A stretch of 64,000 bases of DNA, taken from NCBI GenBank assembly GCA_003388505.1, contig QQVO01000012.1, positions 222,813 through 286,812 of the forward strand, given 5' to 3'. The number at the start of each line of letters is the position of its first letter. Position 1 is the first letter of the stretch. Under the pieces are notes generated by a model. That model was not told the DNA's origin. It searched no databases and saw nothing but the letters and a program-made list of their open reading frames with translations. This stretch comes from Planctomycetota bacterium (GTDB lineage: Bacteria > Planctomycetota > Planctomycetia > Planctomycetales > Planctomycetaceae). The translations under genes and the position numbers were made by a program. Positions 17,822-27,697 of the stretch are shown here, piece by piece.

Positions 17822-18148
17822 TATTCAACAAGGTTCCGAAGCAATGTCTGGCATTCCTGCGGGCTCGCCCCGAGTTCCCTCGTTCACCCCCTCGTTCCCA
17901 AACTTCCGTTTGGGAACGCTTCCGCAAGAGTTTCAGTACAATAACGCTCCTTCCCAAACAGAAACCTGCACCCCACCTGAACAACATTGAATCGAGCCGA
18001 TCGCCGCCACCCACCATTTGCCTCTATACATAACCCGTCAACCAGTTTCCCTTTGTGCCCTTCGTGCCTTCGTGGTTCACAAGAATCACGTCGACTCAGC
18101 TTCCGTGCATTCCGTGGTTCCCACCACATGACCCCTGCGTAGACCCCG
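17822..18148. repeat. Repeat-bearing spacer: family A palindrome plus family E words
   Basis: 17893-17918 is a 26-nt near-perfect palindrome (CGTTCCCAAAC...GTTTGGGAACG). 17951-17973 is a decayed second member (TTCCCAAACAGAAAC). 18047-18125 holds family E words (CCCTTCGTGCCTTCGTGGTT, TTCCGTGCATTCCGTGGTTC). No gene is apparent. Confidence 0.6.
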
Positions 18149-20452
18149 ATGTCCTTCGGTTTGCTCAACGGTCTGATGTTGCTCGGTCTGGCGGCCGTCG
18201 CCCTGCCGGTCATCGTGCATCTGATCAGCAAACGGAAGTTCGATGTCGTCCAGTGGGGGGCGATGCAGTTCCTCGAACTCGGCCGCCGCACCCGCCGGCG
18301 CATACGCATCGAAGAATTGCTGCTTATGCTGCTGCGGATCGGCATGCTGGCCGTGCTGGTGTTCGCCCTCGCCCGGCCGTGGGCACAAGGGGGTTGGCTA
18401 AGCAGCTTCTCGAGCAGCACCAAGCGCGACGTTGTGTTCGTCATCGACGGCTCCTACAGCATGGGCTGGGAAGGCAAGGCCGTCACGCCGCATGCGGCCG
18501 CCATCCAATGGGCGCACGAACTGCTCGCCGGCTTCCGTGGGGGAGACACCGTCGCTCTCCTCGATGCCCGCGACGCCGTGCGAACGGTGATCGACTCCCC
18601 CACCTCCGACTTTGCGACCGTACGAGAAAAACTCGATGAACTGCCCGATCCCTCAGGGTCGTCCGATCTCGCCGCCGCCTCGACCGAAGCGGTCAAAATC
18701 CTGAGCCGGACGACAAATCTCACCCGGCATGTAATCGTCCTGACCGACGGCCAGTCCCTCCCCTGGCAACCCGGCAACGAAGCCGCCTGGATCAGGCTCG
18801 ACGACCTCCGCACCGAGCCCTCGGTCAAGCCGCAGATCTGGGTCGTCGACGTCGCCGGCCGGGACACCCGGAACCTCGATAACTTCTCGGTCGACCGCAT
18901 CGAACTCTCGCGGGAAATGACCGTGCCCGACTTTCCCATCCGCATTCGCACCTCGGTGCATCAGTCCGGCGGGGTCGCCACGCGCCGCCGCGTCTCGCTG
19001 GAAGTCAACGGGCAGAGGCTCGACGAGAAGACCTTGCAGATCAACGTTCCCGCGAACGGCAGCACGCCGGTCGAATTTGAACATCGCTTCCCCACGGTCG
19101 GCTCGTATGTCGTCAGCGTCGTTCTCGATCCGGACAACCTGCCCGGCGACAATCGCGCGGACGCCGCCGTCGTCGTCCAGGACGGCGTCCCGGTCCTGCT
19201 CGTCGACGGCGACCCCCAACTCGACCCCGTCCAGAGCGAGACGTTCTTCGTCAAGGCGGGACTCACTCCGCTCGGCAACCGCAGCCCCTGGGTCTCCGCC
19301 CGCGTCGTCGACCATCGGGACTTTGACGCCGCCGATCTCGAAGGCCGGTCCGTCGTGTTCCTCTGCAACGTTCCCGACATCGACGAGGCGCAACAGGCGG
19401 CCCTGGAGGACTTCGTCGGCCACGGAGGAGGACTCGTCTTCGCACCGGGCGACCGCGTCAATCAGGCATCGTACAACAGCATGCACAACGCCGCCGAAGG
19501 GCTGCTGCCGCTCAAGCTTGTCGAGACCGACACCGAAGAAGCACACACCCTCCGCCCCATCAATGTCGACAGCGAAAGCTTGCAAGCCCTCTGGTTGTCC
19601 GGATTTCGCACCGAGTCGGGCATCGACTTCGTCCGCTCCCGGTTCGCAACCTGGTGGCGGCTCGACGCCACGGCCGCGCCGCCCGCTCCGGACGGAGAGT
19701 CCGCCATCGAAGGCGCCACCGGCGTCGATGCGCTCTCCGGCCTCCGAGAATACGGCCCGCCCGTCATTCAGGCCCGTCTCGAAACCGGGGATCCGCTCGT
19801 CGTCGCCCGCCAATACGGAGCCGGAATGATCGTTCAACTCGCCGTTCCGCTCGATGCCGACTGGAGCACCCTCCCCTCGCGGAACGATTTTGTCCCGTTC
19901 CTCCACGAGTTGGTTTTCCGGCTGGCGGGCCAGTCCTCCGGACGCAACGTCGAAATCGGCATGCCGCTGCAGCTTGAGATCACATCAGAAGAGACCGCCC
20001 AACAATGGAGTTTCACCGGCCCCGGCGACCGGCACTACGACGCCAGGCCGGCCGGCGACGACCAGCGCCCGCTGGCCGAACTGCCCCGCACCGATCTCGC
20101 CGGCGTCTACCGCGCGCATCCCCAAGGCGATGAAAACCGCGAGGAATTCTTCGTCGTCAATTTCGACCGCTCCGAATCCGATCTCGCGCCGCTGGAACAA
20201 CTCGACCGTCAGCAACTGGCCGGCGAAGACCGTATTACCTTTGTCGACACGGTCGACGAATTCATGGAAGCGACGCGCGGCGAAGCGTCCCGCACGGAAC
20301 TCTGGTGGCTGCTGATGCTCGCCGTGCTCGGCATCCTCGTCTTCGAAGTCGTCATGACCCGCCGTCTGGTGCAGGGCGGCCACGAATCGCTCGAAGCCCA
20401 GCCACCCCCGAACCCCTCCAATTCCGCGACAACCACGCGCCAAACAACCTGA
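18149..20452 (+). CDS. BatA-type membrane protein with von Willebrand factor A domain
   Basis: A 767-residue inner-membrane protein. It starts with the BatA N-terminal double helix (NGLMLLGLAAVALPVIVHLI, then IEELLLMLLRIGMLAVLVFA) and a vWA domain with an intact MIDAS motif (VIDGSYSM). A beta-sandwich segment follows, then a GATase-like fold region (VPVLLVDGDPQLD, FVGHGGGLVFAPG), and a C-terminal helix (LWWLLMLAVLGILVFEVVM). It is a close architectural relative of the 756-residue protein at 50439-52709, but here there is no MoxR or DUF58 gene next to it. The role is unknown; MIDAS metal-dependent protein binding at the envelope is likely. Confidence 0.82.
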   Translation: MSFGLLNGLMLLGLAAVALPVIVHLISKRKFDVVQWGAMQFLELGRRTRRRIRIEELLLMLLRIGMLAVLVFALARPWAQGGWLSSFSSSTKRDVVFVIDGSYSMGWEGKAVTPHAAAIQWAHELLAGFRGGDTVALLDARDAVRTVIDSPTSDFATVREKLDELPDPSGSSDLAAASTEAVKILSRTTNLTRHVIVLTDGQSLPWQPGNEAAWIRLDDLRTEPSVKPQIWVVDVAGRDTRNLDNFSVDRIELSREMTVPDFPIRIRTSVHQSGGVATRRRVSLEVNGQRLDEKTLQINVPANGSTPVEFEHRFPTVGSYVVSVVLDPDNLPGDNRADAAVVVQDGVPVLLVDGDPQLDPVQSETFFVKAGLTPLGNRSPWVSARVVDHRDFDAADLEGRSVVFLCNVPDIDEAQQAALEDFVGHGGGLVFAPGDRVNQASYNSMHNAAEGLLPLKLVETDTEEAHTLRPINVDSESLQALWLSGFRTESGIDFVRSRFATWWRLDATAAPPAPDGESAIEGATGVDALSGLREYGPPVIQARLETGDPLVVARQYGAGMIVQLAVPLDADWSTLPSRNDFVPFLHELVFRLAGQSSGRNVEIGMPLQLEITSEETAQQWSFTGPGDRHYDARPAGDDQRPLAELPRTDLAGVYRAHPQGDENREEFFVVNFDRSESDLAPLEQLDRQQLAGEDRITFVDTVDEFMEATRGEASRTELWWLLMLAVLGILVFEVVMTRRLVQGGHESLEAQPPPNPSNSATTTRQTT

Positions 20453-20930
20453 TTGCCGTTAGCCCTGTCGTTTACACACATCTTTCGATCCCCGATTGAG
20501 TGATTCTTCGAGAGATTCGAATGGAACGCGGATGACCACGGATTGGACCGATTTTCGCTGATCGCTTTCTGCGGAGTGCAGAGCATTTACGCCTGGATCG
20601 ATGCGGTCTCGTCGCTGCCATCTCTTGAAGAAACTCCTCGCAAAATCCGTGCTCATCCGCCAAATCCGCGAAAATCCGTGTCCTATTCGAGAATCCCCTG
20701 GACCCGGTTTCTCGGCGCCAGGCCCCGGCCGAGTTGTGTGTAACTGACAGCCCTCCAGGCGCGTTCTTCGTGCAGATTCGCACGAAACCCCGCGGGATCC
20801 GTGCTTCCGCAAGAACCGCTCGACGGAAAAAATCTGAATCGACGAACCACGACACTCCACGGCGCTACGGCCTTCTGGTAGCGTCCAGCGTCCCCAATGA
20901 GGATCTCCGGCCGTCGAGGAACCGCCGCTG
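20453..20930. repeat. 478-bp spacer made of degenerate repeat words
   Basis: There is no supported gene. 20466-20483 (GTCGTTTACACACATCTT) and 20737-20752 (GTGTGTAACTGACAGC, complement) are family D words. 20529-20570 and 20640-20690 contain 'GACCACGGATTGGACCG' and 'ATCCGTGCTCATCCGCC', typical family E language in inverted orientation. The promoter of the downstream POT transporter must lie at its right end, but I cannot point to it. Confidence 0.5.
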
Positions 20931-22334
20931 ATGTCGAACACCAGGTATCTGACCGCTCCCCCGCCCGGCGAAACCAAGATGCCCGGCGGGATCCCGTACA
21001 TCGTCGGCAACGAGGCCGCCGAACGGTTCAGTTACTACGGCATGAACGCCATTCTCTTCGTGTTCATGACCCAACACCTGGTCATCGGCCTGAGTGATTC
21101 CGGCGCCGCCCGGCACATGTCGGACGCCGAAGCCACCACCTGGGTGCACAACTTCAAGGCGGCCGCGTATTTCTTCCCCATCGTGGGGGCCGTCATTTCG
21201 GACTGGCTGCTCGGCAAGTACTGGACGATTCTCTCCCTCTCGCTTGTCTACTGCCTGGGACACGCGACGCTCGCACTGCTGGACATTCCAACCGGCGTTT
21301 CAGGCGAGGACATCCTGTTGATTGGACTCGTGTTGATCGCCGTCGGCTCCGGCGGCATCAAGCCGTGCGTGTCGGCGCACGTCGGAGACCAGTTCGGGGC
21401 CGGGAATCAACACCTGCTGCCGCGCGTCTTCATGTGGTTCTATTTCTCGATCAACCTCGGCGCGGCAACGTCGATGATTGTCACTCCCCGGCTGCTCCGA
21501 AACTTCGGCCCCGGCGTCGCGTTCGGAGTTCCGGGAGTGTTGATGGCGCTGGCGACGTTCGTGTTCTGGCTCGGCCGGAATCGCTTTGTCCACGTCCCTC
21601 CGGCCAGGCGCCGGTTCTTCGATGAAACCTTCAGCGCTGGCGGCTTACGCGCGATGGGCAGCCTGATCCCCCTCTACCTGTTCGTGGCAATGTTCTGGGC
21701 CCTGTTCGATCAGACCGCCTCCCGCTGGGTCGGGCAGGCGGTCCACATGGACCGTGTCGTGCTCGGGTTCGAGTTCCTCCCGGCGGAAATCCAGTCGCTC
21801 AATGCGATCCTCGTGATGATTCTGATACCGGTCTTCTCTCACTTTCTGTATCCGCTGCTCGGCCGATTCTTCGAGGTCACGCCCCTCAGAAAGATCGGCA
21901 TCGGGCTGTTCCTCACGGTTCCGGCCTTCGCACTCCCCGCCTGGATCCAGATGCGGATTGACGCCGGCGGAACGCCCACCGTCCTCTGGCAGTTCTTCGC
22001 CTATGTCATCATGACCTGCGCAGAAGTGATGGTCTCCATCACGGCCCTTGAATTCTCGTACACCCAGGCCCCGCCCCGGATGAAGTCGCTCATCATGGGG
22101 CTCTACCTGTTGTCTGTGGCCTTGGGCAACACCTTCGCCGCAAGGGTCAACGCCTATATCGAATCCCAGAGTCAGCGGGGCGTGCAGTTGCTGGAGGGAG
22201 CCGCCTACTACTGGTTCTTTACCGGCTGCATCCTCGTCACCGCCGTCCTGTTCCTCTTCTGGTCTCCCTTCTATCGCGGAGAGACGTACCTCCAATCCTC
22301 CGAAACCGTGGGCGAAGAAACGGGAACGGAGTAG
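20931..22334 (+). CDS. POT/PTR2 family proton-dependent oligopeptide transporter
   Basis: A 467-residue major-facilitator permease that imports di- and tripeptides with protons. It has the PTR2 signature [17 protein letters not shown], including the ExxER proton-coupling motif, early in helix 1, then [15 protein letters not shown], the second signature region [17 protein letters not shown], and FYFSINLGA. About 12 helices are visible. The downstream half is complete ([24 protein letters not shown] motif). It is monocistronic in a repeat-rich neighbourhood. Confidence 0.87.
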   Translation: MSNTRYLTAPPPGETKMPGGIPYIVGNEAAERFSYYGMNAILFVFMTQHLVIGLSDSGAARHMSDAEATTWVHNFKAAAYFFPIVGAVISDWLLGKYWTILSLSLVYCLGHATLALLDIPTGVSGEDILLIGLVLIAVGSGGIKPCVSAHVGDQFGAGNQHLLPRVFMWFYFSINLGAATSMIVTPRLLRNFGPGVAFGVPGVLMALATFVFWLGRNRFVHVPPARRRFFDETFSAGGLRAMGSLIPLYLFVAMFWALFDQTASRWVGQAVHMDRVVLGFEFLPAEIQSLNAILVMILIPVFSHFLYPLLGRFFEVTPLRKIGIGLFLTVPAFALPAWIQMRIDAGGTPTVLWQFFAYVIMTCAEVMVSITALEFSYTQAPPRMKSLIMGLYLLSVALGNTFAARVNAYIESQSQRGVQLLEGAAYYWFFTGCILVTAVLFLFWSPFYRGETYLQSSETVGEETGTE

Positions 22335-23127
22335 AACAGATCGCCCTGTGATGTGCCCGCGTCGAGCGTCAGCGTGACCGGGGCTTCCTTCGCCTCACTC
22401 AGTCCAGTAGCGAGTAGGCCGGATCAAGGAGCGCAGCGACGCCGCTCCGGCAGTGTCGGGATTCCGGTGACGAGTCGATAATGTCCTGCCGGAACTGCGC
22501 TGCGCTTGGTCCGGCCTACAGCTACAGCGCTTCGCTTCGCTCAGTCCAGCCCCGGCCACCTGGATAAGATGTGCGTAAACGACAACTTTCCAAGGCCGTG
22601 GCCCCAATCCCGGCCTGCCTCCCCGGATCGTCAAGAGGTTCGCGCCCGAAAGCAAGATCTCACATTTGAGGACCACCAAAAGATGAGAAGCCGGCAGGAA
22701 CAAAGTCCAGCCGGCTTCTGCGGGGAGTGTGGGAGGTGGGTCTTTGGCGGGAATTTGGCCCTTTCTCAAGGGGCCGGAAGGGTAACCTCTCTCTGTGTCT
22801 GTGGCGGGGTTTTGATTCCCCTGGTGCTCTCTCTTTCACCGTCAGAAAGATAAAGCAGTTGGCGCGCCAATCGGCCGCAATGTCCTCACTCAACCAACGT
22901 CCAGTCACTGCAACCAACCACAGGCGCATGAGTTGCGCCCATTCCTGCCCGCCGCCGCTTTTTTCTCCTGCCGGGTCTTCAGCCCCGCACGTTGTAGATT
23001 CTGCAATCCGATCGGCGCTCGATTGAAAATTCGACGACCTGCGCGATCTTGTCGAATCGATTCTCCATCGACTACAAACCCGCCCCCCCCCCGCCCCCGA
23101 AGTCGATCGACGTCACAAGGATGTGCC
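22335..23127. repeat. 793-bp spacer with family D copies and an inverted repeat
   Basis: 22378-22407 and 22530-22585 are two family D pieces; 22530-22559 is the exact 30-nt reverse complement of 35365-35394. 22414-22519 is an inverted repeat whose arms start and end with GTAGGCCGGA/TCCGGCCTAC. 22686-22719 is a hairpin with a perfect 10-bp stem (AGAAGCCGGC) and no T-run on the plus strand. ORFs here are translations of repeats and not supported. Confidence 0.55.
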
Positions 23128-23943
23128 ATGTCTCGTGTTCTGCCGTTCGCGCGCGTTTTCGCCGCCTGTTGTCCGCTGCTGGCGGCTTTCGCGGCTCAGC
23201 TCTCCAATATCGAGCCGACGCAGGTGACCGAAGCGGCCCCGCTCTCGCCGCTCGTCTTCCGCCAGTACGCCGTCAATCTGCGGGAAGTGCCGCCCCAGCC
23301 CACGTTTCAGGCTCACTTCGACTTCATGAACCGCGGCGATCATCCGGTCAGAATCACCAACCTCGATCCAAGCTGCGGTTGCCTGAGACCGGTCCTGCAC
23401 GGGGACAAAACCGAATACGAACCCGGGGAAACCGGCCGCTTCTATGTGACCATGCACACCGCCAACGTCGCTCCCGGTCCGCACGGCTACAGCGTCGACG
23501 TCGAATACTCCGGCCGCGAGCAACACACAGAGTCCCTCGCCTTCCGCATCACGCTGCCGCAGAAAAAGCTCAGCGTCGAACCGGCCGAGGTGTTCTTCTA
23601 CCAGCTCTCCGGAGAAGCGGGCGAGCAGACGATCCACGTCACCGACTACCGCGGCGGACGGCCGCTGAACGTCACCGCCGCGCACTGCGATTCAGAAGTC
23701 GTGACGGTTGAGATTCTCCCCGCCGGGCAGGACGACGACGGCAACCCCCGCGTCCCCCTGCGGATTTCCGTCCCGGAAGGCGTCCCGCCCGGCCGGCAGA
23801 CGGCGCTCGTCAAAATCGAGACCGACGACCCGGAGTTTCGCCGCGTGTACGCCGCCGTCCTCGTCGAAGGCCCCGCGATCACGCCGGTCGGATTCGAAAG
23901 CGAAAAACTCCCGACGCCGATTCCACCGGAGGGCGGCCGGTAA
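23128..23943 (+). CDS. DUF1573 domain-containing secreted protein
   Basis: A 271-residue exported protein. The signal peptide is PFARVFAACCPLLAAFAA. The first domain is DUF1573, an immunoglobulin-like fold, recognised by FMNRGDHPVRITNLDPSCGC with its Cys-Gly-Cys; a second Ig-like domain follows (LSVEPAEVFFYQLSGEAGEQ). The frame opens further upstream, but ATG 23128 starts the signal peptide. DUF1573 proteins are numerous in planctomycetes and their function is unknown. It converges on plsY with 5 bases between stops. Confidence 0.78.
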   Translation: MSRVLPFARVFAACCPLLAAFAAQLSNIEPTQVTEAAPLSPLVFRQYAVNLREVPPQPTFQAHFDFMNRGDHPVRITNLDPSCGCLRPVLHGDKTEYEPGETGRFYVTMHTANVAPGPHGYSVDVEYSGREQHTESLAFRITLPQKKLSVEPAEVFFYQLSGEAGEQTIHVTDYRGGRPLNVTAAHCDSEVVTVEILPAGQDDDGNPRVPLRISVPEGVPPGRQTALVKIETDDPEFRRVYAAVLVEGPAITPVGFESEKLPTPIPPEGGR

Positions 23944-23948
23944 CAGCC

Positions 23949-24641
23949 TCATCCTTCCGCCGGTGGCTCTTCCGCCGTAGCGGAGGGTTGTGCAGCGGAA
24001 GAGCGCCCCAGCTTCGCTTCCTCCCCCCGCCACAGCCGGACGATGTTCGCTCGGTGCCGCACGATGATCAGCACCGGGACCGCCAGGCTGAAGGCGGCCA
24101 GGCTCCAGTGCGCCGCTGAGAACGGGTTGGGGGCCAGCATCACCAGTTGCACCCCCGCAAACACGATCGCCGCGAGAATTGAACTGGCCGAAACGTAACG
24201 CGTCGCCGCAAACGTCGCCGCGAAGGCCAGAAACGCCGCAAGCGTCGGCCAGGGCGCAAGCACGCACACCACCCCCAGCGCCGTCGCCACTCCTTTGCCG
24301 CCGCGAAATCCGAGCCAGCACGGGAACATGTGCCCGCAAACGGCCGCCAGTCCGCAGCCCACCCGCAGGTGATCGATCGCTGCATCGCCCCGCGCAAGCA
24401 GCAGCGGCGGCAGAATCAGCACCGGCAGTAGCCCTTTTAGCGCGTCCAGCGCGAGCACCAGCCCGCCCCACTTCATCCCCAGCGTCCGCGCGATGTTCGT
24501 CGCGCCGATGTTCCGGCTGCCGTGCTCCCTCGGATCGATCCCCGCCGCGCATCGCGCCACGAACAACCCGAACGGAATGCTCCCCGAAAGGTAGCCCGCC
24601 AGCAATGCCAGCGGCGCAGCCAGCGACAGTTCAAGCTCCAA
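23949..24641 (-). CDS. plsY: Glycerol-3-phosphate acyltransferase PlsY
   Basis: An inner-membrane enzyme that uses acyl phosphate to acylate glycerol 3-phosphate in the first step of phospholipid synthesis. It is 230 residues with five or six helices and the three signature loops: SGSIPFG, GSRNIGATNIAR and GHMFPCWLGFRGGKGVAT. The C-terminal tail (about 25 residues, Ala/Glu rich) is longer than usual. The initiator is TTG at 24641, preceded by GAGGG on the minus strand; no ATG is available before SGSIPFG. Confidence 0.9.
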   Translation of the reverse strand: MELELSLAAPLALLAGYLSGSIPFGLFVARCAAGIDPREHGSRNIGATNIARTLGMKWGGLVLALDALKGLLPVLILPPLLLARGDAAIDHLRVGCGLAAVCGHMFPCWLGFRGGKGVATALGVVCVLAPWPTLAAFLAFAATFAATRYVSASSILAAIVFAGVQLVMLAPNPFSAAHWSLAAFSLAVPVLIIVRHRANIVRLWRGEEAKLGRSSAAQPSATAEEPPAEG

Positions 24642-25491
24642 GTGACGACCCTCACAGCACGGCGCAGGCGATCCAAATCAGCGTCTCACCCTAGCACCGC
24701 TGGCCGGGGAAATCAAAATCGACGCTGCCACCGCTTCCCACAATCCCTCTAGCCGCGACCCGGAGGGGAGCGTTCCGCCTCGAAGGCAACCTGTACACCG
24801 GCATTCCAAGGCCTTGCCATGACCCACATTTTTCGATCAGTGAACGACCACCGAAGACACGGAAGCCACAGATGATGGCCGGAAAGAACTCAATGTAGCC
24901 GACTCGCTCCACCGAGTCGGATGTCCACGACACGGAATCTGCTGCCCACGAAATCTGCGCCCCACACGAAGATTCTTCCCGTTGGTAGCACGGAAACAGG
25001 CCACAAAGAAACCCGGCGCGGGCCGTACGCACAACCCAACCGAAATCGAATTGGCCGGCAGCGGCGAAGCCGCGCAAGCATGTAGCCGTGAGCGCAAGCT
25101 CATGGCTTCTGAGCCCCCCGTGAATCTGCGAGCCGCGAATGCGGCGGCAGCAACCTTCCGACCGGAACAGGCCTGTGAATCCGCGATTCGTGGAGTCTTC
25201 ATTGTCCGAGACATGCCGCCCATCGCTGGTGAACCACGACGACACAAAGGACACCAAGCCAACCGTCGAGGTCAGTCCTCGAACCTGTCGGCCATTGGAA
25301 TTCCCGTCTCTGACTCTTCTTGGTGCTCTTTGTGCCTTTGTGGTTGTCCAAATCGACCACCCGAATGCCAACTGAATTTTGGGTAACGACAACCCTTCCA
25401 AGGCCGGTCCACAACCGTATCCCGCCGCCGATCACGAAACACGGCGAACTTGCCCAGGCAGCGGGCATCAGCCCGCGCATCGCATTCAAAG
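24642..25491. repeat. 850-bp spacer with families C and E
   Basis: There is no supported gene. 24750-24775 (AGCCGCGACCCGGAGGGGAG) is a family C unit. 24843-24870 carries ACCACCGAAGACACGGAAG. 25231-25258 and 25319-25346 form an imperfect inverted pair (AACCACGACGACACAAAGG at the left, CCTTTGTGGTT at the right) enclosing about 60 bp, the same plan as 5921-6051. 25389-25405 (CAACCCTTCCAAGGCCGG) is a family D word. Confidence 0.55.
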
Positions 25492-25968
25492 CTACTTCAC
25501 CCGGCGGCGCGTCGCGCGCCGCTGCCGCAGCATCGGCTGCAACTCTTCGACGAAATCATTCACGTCCTGAAATTCCCGGTAGACCGAAGCGAACCGGACG
25601 TACGCCACCTGGTCGAGCTGATGCAGCGCGGCGATCACTTTTTCCCCGATCTCCCGCGAGGGAACCTCCCGTTCGAAATTCTCGTAAACGTCGCATTCGA
25701 TGTCGCTGATGATGGTCTCGATCTGGTCGGGACTGATCGGCCGTTTATAGCACGCCTTTTCGATGCCCGATCGAATCTTCTCCCGGTCGAACGGGATTCG
25801 CGTGCCGTCTTTCTTGATCACCTTCAGCGGCGATTCCTCGATCTTTTCGTAAGTCGTAAACCGGCGATCGCAGGAAAGACACTGCCGGCGGCGGCGGATC
25901 ACGAACTCCTCGCTGCCGCGCGAGTCGACAACCTTCGTCTCGCCCTGACGGCAGATCGGGCACTTCAT
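25492..25968 (-). CDS. nrdR: Transcriptional repressor NrdR
   Basis: A zinc-ribbon/ATP-cone repressor of ribonucleotide reductase genes that senses dATP/ATP. At 158 residues it has the N-terminal CPICRQGET...[12 protein letters not shown] zinc ribbon and an ATP-cone ([20 protein letters not shown]). The C-terminal arm is slightly extended and Arg-rich. It lies 36 bases after the PQQ-propeller gene, so the two are probably co-transcribed, although no functional link is known. No NrdR box could be located in the window. Confidence 0.93.
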   Translation of the reverse strand: MKCPICRQGETKVVDSRGSEEFVIRRRRQCLSCDRRFTTYEKIEESPLKVIKKDGTRIPFDREKIRSGIEKACYKRPISPDQIETIISDIECDVYENFEREVPSREIGEKVIAALHQLDQVAYVRFASVYREFQDVNDFVEELQPMLRQRRATRRRVK

Positions 25969-26004
25969 CGGACACGCTCCGCGAAGTCGGCGGGCCGGCG
26001 GACG

Positions 26005-27273
26005 CTACTCATCAGCCGGGTCTCCCACGGAGAGGCACAGCAGCGTGTCTTCGTTGCGGACAAACAATCGTCCTCCGGCAAGCGCCGAAAGCGCCCGCAC
26101 CGTCCCGCTCAGCACCTTGGCCCGCGCCAACGGCTGAAACGCCTCGGAACTCAGTTTGGCCAGCACGAGTTCGCCGTCGGTCTTCGTGATGAGCAGCTTG
26201 CCGTCCGCCTTGATCAGGGTGGCGTATCCGAACCCCGGTTCCGTCCACAGCACCTGCTGCGTGCGCGGATCAAAGCATTTCAGGTCGGCCGGCGGGATGT
26301 CCTGTCGGCCGTCCACACCGTACAGCAACCCCTCGTGCTCGATGCAGGTCGTGTACTGGCTCGACATGATGTCGTTGCTCGACCACACCGATTCGACGGA
26401 GTCCGACCCGACCTCCGCATACACCGCGCCGATGCCGTAGCTCGCCGAGACAAACAGATGCCCGTCGAAGACGATCGGATTCGCGGCCGTTACTGTCGGT
26501 CCGCGCAGCCCGAACGGAAACTCGAATCGAACGTCGCCGTTCTGCGGATCCAGTGAGACGCACTTCATGCGGGTCAGCGCGATGAGATGCCGCACACCGT
26601 CGACATCCGCCAGAATCGGCGAAGAATAGCTGGCCCCGTCGGCGACCGACTTCCAGACCACTTCCCCGCTTTCCAGATCGAAAGCCACCATGCCCGCGCC
26701 GGCCTCGCGTCCGCCGACGTTTACGAACACCTTGCCGTCGTCCACGAGCGGACTGCACGCCATTCCGAAAAACCCTTCGCGGGCGTCGAACTCGTCGCGA
26801 ATGTTATGCGACCAGGCAGGCTCGCCGCTGTCCAGCTTCCGGCAAATCAGCGAGCCGGACGGACCGAGCGTAATCACCCGGCCGTCGGAAATCGTCGGCA
26901 CCGCCAGCGGTCCGTCGTCGCGGCCGTATTGCGGCTGAAAACGCGTGGGACTCCCCTCTTCCCACAAGACCTCGCCGGTCGCCGGATCGAGCGCATCAAG
27001 CCGCTCGACGTCCCCTTCCCGATGAAAAATCAGCGCCCGCTCGCCCTCCACCGCCGCGCCGGCAAACCCCCGCCCCACCGGCCGCCGCCACACCTCCGCC
27101 GGCCCATTCTCGGGCCAGTCATCGGCCAGACGCTCGTCGCTGGCGATTCCGTTCCGCTCAGGCCCCAGAATCTGCGGCCAATCGCCGGCTGAGACCTCCC
27201 CGGTCGCCGCCTGCAACAGGAGGCACACCGCCGCACCCCAAAAAATGACTCGGTCCATCGTCTCGTCTGTCAT
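26005..27273 (-). CDS. Secreted PQQ-like beta-propeller repeat protein
   Basis: A 422-residue protein with a signal peptide (VIFWGAAVCLLLQAATGEVSA) and an eight-bladed quinoprotein-alcohol-dehydrogenase-like propeller. Blade phrases are LDALDPATGEVLWEE, CRKLDSGEPAWS, FDLESGEVVWK and CFDPRTQQVLWTE. The N-terminal mature sequence DWPQILGPERNGIA is the marker of the large planctomycete 'outer membrane protein assembly factor BamB-like' group. There is no evidence for PQQ cofactor residues. Two ATGs (27273 and 27258) both give a workable signal peptide. It is upstream of nrdR in the same unit. Confidence 0.82.
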   Translation of the reverse strand: MTDETMDRVIFWGAAVCLLLQAATGEVSAGDWPQILGPERNGIASDERLADDWPENGPAEVWRRPVGRGFAGAAVEGERALIFHREGDVERLDALDPATGEVLWEEGSPTRFQPQYGRDDGPLAVPTISDGRVITLGPSGSLICRKLDSGEPAWSHNIRDEFDAREGFFGMACSPLVDDGKVFVNVGGREAGAGMVAFDLESGEVVWKSVADGASYSSPILADVDGVRHLIALTRMKCVSLDPQNGDVRFEFPFGLRGPTVTAANPIVFDGHLFVSASYGIGAVYAEVGSDSVESVWSSNDIMSSQYTTCIEHEGLLYGVDGRQDIPPADLKCFDPRTQQVLWTEPGFGYATLIKADGKLLITKTDGELVLAKLSSEAFQPLARAKVLSGTVRALSALAGGRLFVRNEDTLLCLSVGDPADE

Positions 27274-27697
27274 CGATCTGCGTTTGACACGTCCGTTCCA
27301 TCGCGACCCGCACGCGAACACCTGCTGAATCGTCGACTCAACACGTAGCCGAAGTCGTGAGACTTCGGACGAACAGCAAGACAACCCGCACGACTCCCGC
27401 CACATCGCTCCCCGTGAGAAATCCGCACGTATCGTCTCACCATTTCACGGCTGCACCCCACGTAAGCCCTTCACCGGCGCCGCCGGTTGCACGTAACTCG
27501 CGGGAGATTATACTGTTCGGTTGCCCGCCATGCGACCGCCAGCAGGTTCAGCCGCGACCCGCAGGGGAGCGCGTCTCTGAGCCCGGGGCGATGAACCCAA
27601 TCGGTTTCACTCTGAGGGCGGAGTGCGCCGATTGCCAGTCGCGGAGCGACGAGCAGGCGAAACAGCATCAACTTTCGACGTTTGGGAGTAACGATCA
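27274..27697. repeat. 424-bp divergent spacer with a hairpin repeat and a family C unit
   Basis: 27349-27368 is a perfect hairpin (CCGAAGTC-gtga-GACTTCGG); 27354-27374 is identical over 21 nt to 35404-35424. 27550-27573 is family C (AGCCGCGACCCGCAGGGGAG). GGGAG at 27685-27689 is the ribosome-binding site of the next gene, which starts with GTG. Confidence 0.55.

Noticed and set aside
17893..17918. Palindromic family A units considered as a CRISPR repeat
   Set aside because: The copies in each place number two to four with unequal spacing, alternate orientation, and no cas genes.
22686..22719. Hairpin with 10-bp stem considered as a rho-independent terminator for the POT gene
   Set aside because: No T-run follows on the plus strand and it is 350 bases after the stop; on the minus strand there is a T-run but no gene.
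22395..22769. 124-codon minus-strand frame in the spacer after the POT transporter
   Set aside because: It runs through the inverted repeat at 22414-22519 and family D copies, so it is repeat sequence read as protein.
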